From NCBI GenBank assembly GCA_035517775.1, contig DATIYF010000082.1, positions 1-64,000 of the forward strand: DNA of 64,000 bases. The letters are read 5' to 3'. The stretch's first letter is position 1. Every line of letters starts with the position of its first letter. The stretch comes from DATIYF01 sp035517775 (GTDB lineage: Bacteria > Acidobacteriota > Terriglobia > Terriglobales > Acidobacteriaceae). The notes below the pieces were generated by a model. The model ran no database searches and had not been told where the DNA came from. It saw nothing but the letters and a program-made list of their open reading frames with translations. Made by a program: the position numbers and the translations under genes. Below, one piece after another: positions 36,011-44,423 of the stretch.

Positions 36011-39000
36011 TCAAAACTCGAAGCGCAAAGTGGCCTGCAGGGTTCGCGGAGCATTGACCACGCCGTGACCGCCACCCCCGGCGACGCCGAAGAACGAGTC
36101 GTAGGGATTGCCGTCAATCGCGCCGAAAATATGCCGATTGAATGCGTTGGGAATGTCGAGCTTGAAGATGATCATTTTGTTTTCAGCGATGGCAGTTCGC
36201 TTGATGATCGAGAAGTCTTCGTTCAAATAGGCCGGACTTCGCCACCAGCCAACGACCGCAGGAAGGTTTCCGAAGACATATCCGCCGCCAGCGTCCAGGG
36301 AGGCGGCGCTGGGATCCATGAAGGCAGCACAGTTCACCGGGGTTGGCCCGCTGGCACTGTTGGGCGCAAAGATGCCCTGTCCGTTCAAGCTGCAGCCGCT
36401 ATTCCAGCCATTGTCGAGAGCCGGAGTCCAAGCCACCGGGTGTGCAGGGAAGGGCGACTGCCCGGGAACCAAGCTGAAGCGGAAATTTCCCGTGGTCAGC
36501 ACACCCGGAGGCGTGGTGGCGTACTCGTTGATGACGGCGGGGGCTCCGCTCTGGTAGCGCTGAATTCCACCGATCTGCCATCCCCCCAGCACTTTGCTGG
36601 CGACACCATGGCTCAGGTATTTCTTCCCCGGTCCGACCGGCAACTCATACAAATAGCTGACCACGAAGGTATGAGGCACATCTTGATAACTGAGGGCCTT
36701 TTCCCCCCGCAGGTTGTATGGATTCTGCGCCCCGAAGACGTTGGAGTTAAATCCGGTCTCGGTGGGAAATGAGGAATCGGCATCCGTGAGAGTTTTCGAG
36801 AAAGTATAGGACGCCAGCAAATTGAGGCCGTTGCGGAAGCGGCGCTCCACCTTTGCTTCCAGAGCGTGGTACGTAGATTGACCCAGGTTTTCCAGACAGC
36901 AGTTGGTGGTGATGTTGCCGTACTGGGGGAATGGCCGCAGCAGCTGCCCAACGATGTCATTGCCGCTCGGCGCCCAACCAGGTTCAAACCACGAAGGCAC
37001 GGTCACTCCGAGCTGGGCGAGAACGGCTTGCCCCGCGGGGGTGGTTACGCCGTCGGAAAGGTCGTTGCCCAAGGCCAGGTACCTCGGGTTGAGCGCATTG
37101 ACCTGCGCCAGATTCGAGTGCAGGCGGGTGGCGTGCTGACCAACATAGCCGATGCTTAAGATCAAGTCCTGCAGAAGTTGATGCTGTACCTCAAGGTCCC
37201 AATTCTGCACCATGCCCGGGCGCCCATAACCGGGAGCAACATAGTCGGGTGAGGTCGAGGTCAACGTGTTTAGCGACGGATCCTGGACCGGGGCAGGGTA
37301 GGCGGGGAAAGCGCTCAGCGATGAAACTGGGGTAAAGCTGTCCGGGCTCTGAAAATTGGGGTTGACGGAATATCCGCTGGTCAGGTTCCCCCCGAAATCA
37401 GAATAGCTCAGCTGAGCGTAGTAGATGCTATAGCCGCCGCGAATCACTGTGTCTTTCAGCCGGTCGGGGGACCACGCGAAGCCGATCCTGGGACCAAAGT
37501 CTTTGTAGTAGGTGTTGGCCCCGGTGGCGTTCTTGCCAAAGATCAGGGCGCCGTTCTGGCCGGGAGTCAGCGGGTTCGGAGTGGTTAAGGAAAGAACCGA
37601 CTGCGCTCCGTCGGCTTCATGCCGCGGCGTGTCCACATCCCAACGCAGGCCGAGGTTCAGAGTCAGATTGCGGGTGGCCTTGAAGTCGTCCTGAACATAG
37701 GCGGCGTAATAATTCTGGTTCCAGCGCGGATAGTGGGAAAAATATGTGAGTTGTTCCTGGTTCGGCTCACCAATCAGGAAGCTGGCGAAAGGATCGCCCG
37801 TGCTGTTGGCGTTGGGGTCCTGACTGATCGGAGCAAAAGCAGTCTCATAATTGTAGAAGATATATTGCGGCGAATTGCCGGATTGCGACAGCACGGAATA
37901 CTGATAAGAGCGCCAGTCGAAACCGAAACGTAGGGAGTGACGGCCTTTAGTCCAGGAGACGCTGTCCGCCACGATCAGCGCGTTGGGCACCTGAATGGAG
38001 AGATTTCCATCGCCGAGTTGGGGATAGCTTATGCCATACTGGGCGCCATTGAGCTGAAATTGCGGGAAGAGCGCTCCGCTCGCGCCCGAGATGCCCAGCG
38101 CCTGCTCCCAATCCGATCCGTTGACGCTTAGTGCCCGGCTAGCGGTATAGACGCGGTTGAAGCCCACAGAAAAGTGATTCAAGACCGTGGGACTGGCCAG
38201 GTAATCCCATCCATAGCGCAGGTAATGGGTAAAGTAGTAGTTGTAGTAGTTGTTCGGCGTCAGGGGAGCGGGTAAATCCAGGTTGCTGCCGTTGAGATAA
38301 TTCTGCTCCCGGCTGTGATAAGAAAAGAACATCTTGTTCTTATTGGTCACATTCTCGTCAATGCGGAAGCTGGTTTCCGTCGTCACCACGTGATCGAGTG
38401 CGCCGGGGTTCTGAAAGTTCTGCCGAAGTCCGTTCTGGTCATTGGCTGGTAAACCCGTAAGATTAGTGCCAGGGAGATAAGTCAGTATTTTTTGGGCTAC
38501 CGGGTTGATGTTGGTGATGATATTGCCAGCGAACGGCATGCGACACACCTGACCGCCAACTGTCTGCGTGGTCGAGGGGTCAAAAATCTGGCCTTGCAGT
38601 ACCTGCTCTCCCGTGCAGGGGTTAATGATGGGCTGTGGATTGTTCCCCCCGGTAGTCAAGCCAGGTCCCAGCAGGGCCGAGAAATCACCGCCGCGTTCGG
38701 CGGCCGTGGGCAAATCCAGAATGCCGTTCGACAAGCCACGCCGGTTGCGGTATTGCTCCCAGGCAAAGAAAAAGAACGTCTTGTCACGGCCGTCATAGAC
38801 GTGCGGAATCCAAACCGGCCCGCCCAGCGATCCGCCAAAATCGTTCTGCCGGTCACGCGGCTTCTTGTTCAGCGCCGTACAGGGTACGGTGACGTTGTCG
38901 CATCCGGCGTTGCTCTCGGTGATTTTCGCGTTGGCAAAATCGTTGCTCCAGGGATTCGCGTCCAGGGCCTCGTTCCGGAACAGCTCGAAGATCGAGCCGT

Positions 39001-39781
39001 GAAAACTGTTGGTTCCCGACTTGGTGGTAAAGCTCTCGATGCCGCCGGAGGTGTGGCCGTATTCCGCCGTGGGGCTTGAGGTTGTGACTTTGAACTCAGT
39101 CAAGGCTTCGACCGTGGGTGCAGTCTGGTCAAACGCTGTACCGGAATCGGAGCGCTGCACGCTGATGCCATCCAGCAGAATCTCCGAACCGAAATTCTGG
39201 CCTCCGGAAAGTTTCGACTCATAAACTCCCGCTGAGGCGTGATCGCTGTTGGTGCCCGGGCCCACGGTTCCCGGGGTTAGAAACACGAAGCTTTCCGGCG
39301 AGCGCACGAAACTTTGCCCGGTTGCATTCAAGGCCAGGGGCAGGTCCTCAATCTGCTTCTCACCCACGACCGTACCAACGTCGGAGCTTTCCGTCTGCAG
39401 GGTGGGAGCTGCGGCGTTGACCGTCACTTCCTCCTTCACGTCGCCGGGCTGAAGGCTAATGTTGAGCGCGGTAACCGTGCTGATCTGGACGAGAACGTCG
39501 TTCTGCTGTGCCGTCTTAAAGCCGGGCGACTGCACGCTCACGTTGTAGCGGCCGATGGCGATGTCGCTGACGCGGTACAAGCCGTCGGCCGTGGAGACCG
39601 TGCGATAGACACTGCCGGTGGCGGCGCCGGTGATGGTTACGGCCGCGCCCGGGATGGCCGCGCCAGAGCTATCCAGAACCGACCCCGCGATTGTGCCCCG
39701 GTCGGATTGCGCAAAGGCCACGCCCAGCATGAGCAGGCACAACATTCCTACCCCTGACCCCATCCGCCGCTTAGACTTCAT
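36011..39781 (-). CDS. Oar-like TonB-dependent outer-membrane receptor
   Basis: The ATG at 39781 follows AAGGGG and starts a signal peptide (MKSKRRMGSG to GVAFAQ|SDRG); a start at 39853 would add 24 atypical residues. The protein (1256 residues) has the carboxypeptidase-regulatory-like domain (about 28-110), a plug-like part (LDGISVQRSDSG, TKSGTNSFHGSIFELF) and a barrel ending RFEF. This is the largest of the three receptors here. It lies downstream of, and on the same strand as, a two-component system, which may control it. Ligand unknown. Confidence 0.85.
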   Translation of the reverse strand: MKSKRRMGSGVGMLCLLMLGVAFAQSDRGTIAGSVLDSSGAAIPGAAVTITGAATGSVYRTVSTADGLYRVSDIAIGRYNVSVQSPGFKTAQQNDVLVQISTVTALNISLQPGDVKEEVTVNAAAPTLQTESSDVGTVVGEKQIEDLPLALNATGQSFVRSPESFVFLTPGTVGPGTNSDHASAGVYESKLSGGQNFGSEILLDGISVQRSDSGTAFDQTAPTVEALTEFKVTTSSPTAEYGHTSGGIESFTTKSGTNSFHGSIFELFRNEALDANPWSNDFANAKITESNAGCDNVTVPCTALNKKPRDRQNDFGGSLGGPVWIPHVYDGRDKTFFFFAWEQYRNRRGLSNGILDLPTAAERGGDFSALLGPGLTTGGNNPQPIINPCTGEQVLQGQIFDPSTTQTVGGQVCRMPFAGNIITNINPVAQKILTYLPGTNLTGLPANDQNGLRQNFQNPGALDHVVTTETSFRIDENVTNKNKMFFSYHSREQNYLNGSNLDLPAPLTPNNYYNYYFTHYLRYGWDYLASPTVLNHFSVGFNRVYTASRALSVNGSDWEQALGISGASGALFPQFQLNGAQYGISYPQLGDGNLSIQVPNALIVADSVSWTKGRHSLRFGFDWRSYQYSVLSQSGNSPQYIFYNYETAFAPISQDPNANSTGDPFASFLIGEPNQEQLTYFSHYPRWNQNYYAAYVQDDFKATRNLTLNLGLRWDVDTPRHEADGAQSVLSLTTPNPLTPGQNGALIFGKNATGANTYYKDFGPRIGFAWSPDRLKDTVIRGGYSIYYAQLSYSDFGGNLTSGYSVNPNFQSPDSFTPVSSLSAFPAYPAPVQDPSLNTLTSTSPDYVAPGYGRPGMVQNWDLEVQHQLLQDLILSIGYVGQHATRLHSNLAQVNALNPRYLALGNDLSDGVTTPAGQAVLAQLGVTVPSWFEPGWAPSGNDIVGQLLRPFPQYGNITTNCCLENLGQSTYHALEAKVERRFRNGLNLLASYTFSKTLTDADSSFPTETGFNSNVFGAQNPYNLRGEKALSYQDVPHTFVVSYLYELPVGPGKKYLSHGVASKVLGGWQIGGIQRYQSGAPAVINEYATTPPGVLTTGNFRFSLVPGQSPFPAHPVAWTPALDNGWNSGCSLNGQGIFAPNSASGPTPVNCAAFMDPSAASLDAGGGYVFGNLPAVVGWWRSPAYLNEDFSIIKRTAIAENKMIIFKLDIPNAFNRHIFGAIDGNPYDSFFGVAGGGGHGVVNAPRTLQATLRFEF

Positions 39782-39984
39782 GTGGATGCCCCTTGGAGTT
39801 CTCAATACGCCCCGGTTGGCCTGGCAAGGCGCTCCCGCTGTGACCCCACTCACACAACGCCCAGCGGGAATTGAGATGTTCTAGTAGAAAACAACTAGCT
39901 GGAGGGTTGTCAATACTACTTTCGTACAGCTAACTGCTTGAGGGGCTGATTTAGCCCATTTCGGCACCAACCCGATTCGGCAAA

Positions 39985-40617
39985 TCAGTCGAGCGAGATG
40001 ATTCCTCGCTGCAGCCCGGCAGTAGCCGCCTCGGTGCGGTCCTTGACGTCGAGCTTTTCCAGCACGTGGCTGACGTGCAGTTTGACGGTGACTTCCGCGA
40101 TGTTCAGCACACCGGCAATTTCCTTGTTGCCCATGCCCTGCGCCACCATGCGTAGGACTTCGAGCTCGCGGCCACTCAGGGAGCGATGCCCGCGGCGTTC
40201 GGCCAGGTGTGAGGCCACGATAGGATCGAGATACTGCCGGCCCTGGTGAACCTCGCGCACGGCGCGCAGCAGTTCTTCGCGCACAATGGTCTTTACGATA
40301 TAGCCGCGCGCCCCGGCCTGCATGGCGCGATAGACTTCCTCTTCGCCGGAATGGGTGGAGAGCATGAGGATGGCCGCCTCGGGGAATTCGCGAAGAATGG
40401 CGGCGGTGCACTCGGCGCCGCTCATGCCCGGAAGGCGCAGGTCCATCATCACCAGGTTTGGACGCTGCTTGCGGTAGGCTTCGAGGGCAGCTTCGCCGCT
40501 GCCCGCTTCGGCCACCACCTCCATATCGGGCTCGACGTTCAGGGAAGCCGAGAGGCCCATGCGGACCATGAAGTGATCGTCAACCACCAGAATACGAATT
40601 GACTTTGGGTGCTTCAT
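39985..40617 (-). CDS. NarL/FixJ-type response regulator
   Basis: The start at 40617 gives MKHPKSIRILVVDDHFMVR, the usual REC N-terminus. D13-D14 form the acidic pocket, D59 (LVMMDLRLPG) is the phospho-acceptor and K109 the conserved Lys. A LuxR-type helix-turn-helix occupies about 140-200 (LSGRELEVLRMVAQGMGNKEIA). It overlaps the kinase gene by 38 bases, so the two are co-translated. The next gene on its strand, 203 bases on, is the third Oar-like receptor, a plausible target. Confidence 0.92.
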   Translation of the reverse strand: MKHPKSIRILVVDDHFMVRMGLSASLNVEPDMEVVAEAGSGEAALEAYRKQRPNLVMMDLRLPGMSGAECTAAILREFPEAAILMLSTHSGEEEVYRAMQAGARGYIVKTIVREELLRAVREVHQGRQYLDPIVASHLAERRGHRSLSGRELEVLRMVAQGMGNKEIAGVLNIAEVTVKLHVSHVLEKLDVKDRTEAATAGLQRGIISLD

Positions 40618-42706
40618 CCGTTTTTTCGCTGAAATGCAAAGGTACTTGCACGGTAAGGCGAGTGCCGCGCCCGGGCTGGCTCTCAATGTTCAAGTGGCTG
40701 TCCATGGCCAGCGCCCGCTCGCGCATATCCAGCAGACCAAAGTGGCCCGCGGGAGAGGGCTGCTCGGAGGCGAAACCCTGGCCATCATCGCTCACCGTCA
40801 ACCGAACCGAGGCCGGCGCATAAAGCAATTCAATCGAAATCTGCCGCGCGCGGCCGTGCTTTACCGCATTGGCGACCGCTTCCTGCCCAATGCGCAACAG
40901 GTTCATTTCGACCGGCCGGGCAAGCCGCACCGGAGTCCCCTGGATTCTGGCCTCCACCTTCACCTGCTCGCGCGGAGCGAGAGGTTCGACAATCCGGGCC
41001 AATGCTGAAGCCAGGTCGCCATCCTCCAGTAGCTGGCAGCGCAGGTCCCACACCGAGCGGCGCGCTTCCACCATGCTGTGGCGGCTCATGTCGCGGGCAG
41101 TTTCGAGCGCCTGCTGGGCCACGCGCGGCGCCTGCCCGAAGCAGTCCGCCGCCAGGTCCAGTTGCATGGTGATGCCGGCCAATTCCTGCTCCAGCGTATC
41201 GTGAAGCTCGCGGGCAATGCGGTTACGCTCCTCCAAAACAGCCCCGCTTCTGAGCTTCTGGCGGATAAGATCCATCTGCTCGCGCAGCCGGCGCCCCAGT
41301 ACCACCACCCATGCCACCACCATCAGGAGAACGATGGCAGTGATGCCCAGCAGCCACAGAGTATGTCGCAGGTTCCACCACGAAGGCGTATTGAGTACAA
41401 CTACGTCCTCGGGCAAGCGCAGCAACATGCGAAAGGACTGGGGAATACGCCACAGTCCGCCGCTGCGAACCAGGCAAATGCCGGTGACTCGTAACTCGCT
41501 GTTGAGTGGAATGGACCACAGTTGGTCGGCTGAGACTCCGGGAGGCAGGGCTGCATCGAAGATCACATCCCCGGTTTGTAGCAACAAGCGCCGCCCATCC
41601 GGCTGCGCCTGGCGGTTGAGCAGCTTTGCCTCCGTGGTCACCACCGCGCCATCGAACTGCTCCCAGGGCAAATCAAGCTTGAGGCTTAGGGGAGTGGGAG
41701 GTTGCTGGTGACCCAGGCGGTGAAAGATCGCATCCTCCAGCATGGGAGCGGAGTCTCCCATGGCGGGAAATCCGACGACTTCCACCAGATCGCCGATCTC
41801 CAGCGGCGTCTCCTGCTGAGTCAGCACGCGCAGGCCCTTGCCCTGGCTTTCAAGAAAAAGCGAGTCGCCCAGCTGCTGAAATCCCACCACGCCACGCACA
41901 CGGACCCGGTGGTGAATACCTTCCGTGGGAGAAAAGCGCAGCAGGTCCGATACCGAAGCTTCCCGGGCGGGCGCTTCGACCCGGATGAGACTCAAGCGGG
42001 GAACATAAAACAAAATGCCCGTCAGCTGGCGGTTGCTGTTGTACAGGCTGCCGCACACGCCCTCGATCAGCACCTCGCGGTCAACCCAGGAGGAAAGGTC
42101 CATCTCGCGGCTAATGGGCACGCGCACATTGAACTCGCCTCCAATGGCAGCGATATGCAGGGCGAGAGTAGTCTCACGCCACGACTTGCGGTCAATTCCG
42201 ACCGAACGCACAATGCCGCGTACGCCTGCCCACTGGCTATCCTCCTGACCGTTGGCAAGCTGGGAGAAGGGAAACAAGCGGTCGCGGGGCAACACACCCT
42301 TTCCCAGAACATGCATTTTCTGCTCACGAATGACGGGAGCGAACTTGCCCGGCCCGGTGATGCCTTCTACTTCGACGTACTGACCGAAAGAGTGCGGAAA
42401 CGCCGGGGAACGGCTGCCCTCGACGTAGATGCCGGCGGTTGCATCCTGAATGAAGAAGTCTGGCGCCGGGGCATCCATCGTGATGACGCCGCGAATCTTC
42501 ACGGGATAGCCGCGGGCAGCTTCCTCCGGGCTGAGCCGGCGTACCTGGTCGGCATGCGTGAGTGTGGGGAGCGGCTTAGCCGGGAGCTGGGCCGGGAGGC
42601 TTTTTCCCGGCGAAAGCACGAATAAGGCGCAAAGTAAGGTCAGCCGGGCCAGGCCAGGAGGGTGCCGGCAAACCCCTTCCAATCGAATGCATTCGTGCTT
42701 CAACAT
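40580..42706 (-). CDS. Sensor histidine kinase (HPK7/HisKA_3) with periplasmic OB-like domains
   Basis: After an N-terminal signal or membrane segment (about 18-40), about 400 periplasmic residues hold beta-rich repeats that look like OB-fold modules: VKIRGVITMD with DFFIQDATAGIYVEG, and later RVRVRGVVGF with LFLESQGKGLRVL. One membrane helix follows (about 447-470). Then come HisKA_3 with the phospho-acceptor H502 (IARELHDTLEQELAG) and HATPase_c (VANAVKHGRARQ, DDGQGF). It signals to the NarL-type regulator. OB-like sensors of this shape are not characterised, so the stimulus is unknown; a small ligand or oligosaccharide could bind. Confidence 0.88.
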   Translation of the reverse strand: MLKHECIRLEGVCRHPPGLARLTLLCALFVLSPGKSLPAQLPAKPLPTLTHADQVRRLSPEEAARGYPVKIRGVITMDAPAPDFFIQDATAGIYVEGSRSPAFPHSFGQYVEVEGITGPGKFAPVIREQKMHVLGKGVLPRDRLFPFSQLANGQEDSQWAGVRGIVRSVGIDRKSWRETTLALHIAAIGGEFNVRVPISREMDLSSWVDREVLIEGVCGSLYNSNRQLTGILFYVPRLSLIRVEAPAREASVSDLLRFSPTEGIHHRVRVRGVVGFQQLGDSLFLESQGKGLRVLTQQETPLEIGDLVEVVGFPAMGDSAPMLEDAIFHRLGHQQPPTPLSLKLDLPWEQFDGAVVTTEAKLLNRQAQPDGRRLLLQTGDVIFDAALPPGVSADQLWSIPLNSELRVTGICLVRSGGLWRIPQSFRMLLRLPEDVVVLNTPSWWNLRHTLWLLGITAIVLLMVVAWVVVLGRRLREQMDLIRQKLRSGAVLEERNRIARELHDTLEQELAGITMQLDLAADCFGQAPRVAQQALETARDMSRHSMVEARRSVWDLRCQLLEDGDLASALARIVEPLAPREQVKVEARIQGTPVRLARPVEMNLLRIGQEAVANAVKHGRARQISIELLYAPASVRLTVSDDGQGFASEQPSPAGHFGLLDMRERALAMDSHLNIESQPGRGTRLTVQVPLHFSEKTDEAPKVNSYSGG

Positions 42707-42983
42707 GGAAACGGTCCAATTACGCGCCCCGCTGCGAGATGCGGTTACGCGCGGTCGCCCTAGGGTAGCTGAAAAGTGGCGGCCTGGGGAAGCGGCTTTG
42801 CCCGGCCTTCATGTTGTTGATCAACCTTGCCGATGAGGTGATGGCGGTGATTGCGAAAACCAGCTTCCCATCGCCCAGGATCGCGCTGTCACGGGTTGAA
42901 CAAGAGTTTCACGTCGCCCGCGCTCATTTGACAGACATGAGATTCTGAATTCGTTATTCAACCAGGGTAAGCGAAAGGGAACA
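42707..42983. promoter_or_regulatory. Divergent region, kinase / GH30, with GTTGATCAAC palindrome
   Basis: No gene is supported. The perfect 10-bp palindrome GTTGATCAAC lies at 42816-42825, about 110 bases from the kinase start and 160 from the GH30 start, and may bind a regulator. I saw no copy elsewhere in the window's intergenic parts. Confidence 0.3.
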
Positions 42984-44414
42984 ATGTCGAGCGCGCGCAC
43001 GAGAAGGGATTTTTTGAAGATTTCTGCCGCCGGGCTGGCGGCGGGGGCTACCGCCGAGGCACTGCCGGCTCTGGGCTCGCCTGGCTCGGAAAACGGCTCT
43101 GGTGGCGCAATCTCCGTTTGGGTGACGGATGAGAAACGGCGCTTCGAGCCCGCGCCCTCCCTGGCATGGTCGAAGCAAACCCCACCGGCGGAAGCCATCA
43201 TGCTCAAACCCGAGCAGAAATTTCAGAAGATTCTCGGCTTCGGGGCAGCCTTCACAGATGCCTCGTGCTATATCTTCAGCCAGCTTAGCGGGGATGCTCG
43301 CGAGAAGATATTCCATGAGCTGTTTCACCCGTCTGCTCTGGGCCTGAGTGTCTGCCGCACTTGTATCGGATCAAGCGACTACTCCACCGAAGTGTTTAAC
43401 TACGACGAAGGCGCGCCCGATCCAGATTTGCGGCGCTTTTCGATTGATCACGACCGCGCCTACGTGCTGCCTTCCATCCGGCAGGCATTGAAGGTGAACC
43501 CGGACTTATTTCTCTTCTCCGCTCCCTGGAGTCCTCCGGGCTGGATGAAGGCGAATGGCTCCGTGCTGGGCGGTTCCGTGCGGAAGCCCAGCTTCGCAAG
43601 TTACGCGCAATACTTTTTGAAGTTTCTACAGGCTTATGCGGCGGAAGGCGTTTCGATTCAAGCCGTGACTTCACAAAACGAAGTGGATACGGACCAGGAT
43701 GGGCGCATGCCCGCCTGCCTCTGGGGCCAGGAGTACGAGATCGGATTTGTGAAAGAGCATCTCGGCCCGCTGCTGAAGGCCAACAACATTTCCACCCAGA
43801 TCTGGATTCTCGATCACAACTACAATCTCTGGGGCCGGGTGGTCTGTGAACTGGATGACCGGGAGATGCGCAAGTATGTTGGCGGCGTGGCCTGGCATGG
43901 GTACGCGGGCACGGCCGATATGATGTGCAAAGTGCGCGACGCGCATCCCGATGTGGACATGCACTGGACTGAGGGAGGGCCCGACTATACCAGCCCGCGT
44001 TACACCACCGATTGGACTTCCTGGGGGCACACATTCACTGAGGTTCTTCGCAACTGGTGCCAATCCATTACTGGATGGAACCTGGCGCTCGACGAGCATG
44101 GCCGGCCAAACATTGGACCCTTTTCCTGTGGTGGGCTGGTCACGGTTCACTCGCAGACTAAGGAAATAACTCGCAGCGGCCAGTACTGGGCCTTCGCCCA
44201 TTTCTCCCACGCCATTCGCCGGGGCGCGCGCCGCTTCGATTCTCAAGGCGATTTTCCCGGGGTTGACCATGTGGCCTGCGAAAACTCGGATGGAGAAAAG
44301 ATTCTGGTGGTGACGAATAGCGCTGCCGCTCGGTCTATTGCCGTGCAAACGGGCACGGTGTCGACGCAACTGAATTTGCCGGCCGACTCTGTGATGACCC
44401 TGGCGTGGAAGTAG
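42984..44414 (+). CDS. Tat-exported GH30 glycoside hydrolase
   Basis: The N-terminus carries a textbook Tat motif, TRRDFLK (residues 6-12). The barrel has the GH30 features GFGAAFTDA (86-94), acid/base E233 in TSQNEVD and nucleophile E330 in MHWTEGG, followed by the usual C-terminal beta sheet (SQTKEITRSGQYWAFAHFS). GH30 covers glucosylceramidase, beta-1,6-glucanase, beta-xylosidase and xylanase activities. The pattern here is closer to subfamilies 1-3 (glucosidase/glucanase) than to GH30_8 xylanases, a judgement by eye. It converges on the GH3 gene, 9 bases between stops. It lies in a carbohydrate locus. Confidence 0.87.
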   Translation: MSSARTRRDFLKISAAGLAAGATAEALPALGSPGSENGSGGAISVWVTDEKRRFEPAPSLAWSKQTPPAEAIMLKPEQKFQKILGFGAAFTDASCYIFSQLSGDAREKIFHELFHPSALGLSVCRTCIGSSDYSTEVFNYDEGAPDPDLRRFSIDHDRAYVLPSIRQALKVNPDLFLFSAPWSPPGWMKANGSVLGGSVRKPSFASYAQYFLKFLQAYAAEGVSIQAVTSQNEVDTDQDGRMPACLWGQEYEIGFVKEHLGPLLKANNISTQIWILDHNYNLWGRVVCELDDREMRKYVGGVAWHGYAGTADMMCKVRDAHPDVDMHWTEGGPDYTSPRYTTDWTSWGHTFTEVLRNWCQSITGWNLALDEHGRPNIGPFSCGGLVTVHSQTKEITRSGQYWAFAHFSHAIRRGARRFDSQGDFPGVDHVACENSDGEKILVVTNSAAARSIAVQTGTVSTQLNLPADSVMTLAWK

Positions 44415-44423
44415 CGCTTTGGT

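Noticed and set aside
39908..39913. A -35 TTGACA on the minus strand as promoter of the third Oar-like receptor
   Set aside because: The hexamer is perfect, but no acceptable -10 lies 16-19 bases downstream.
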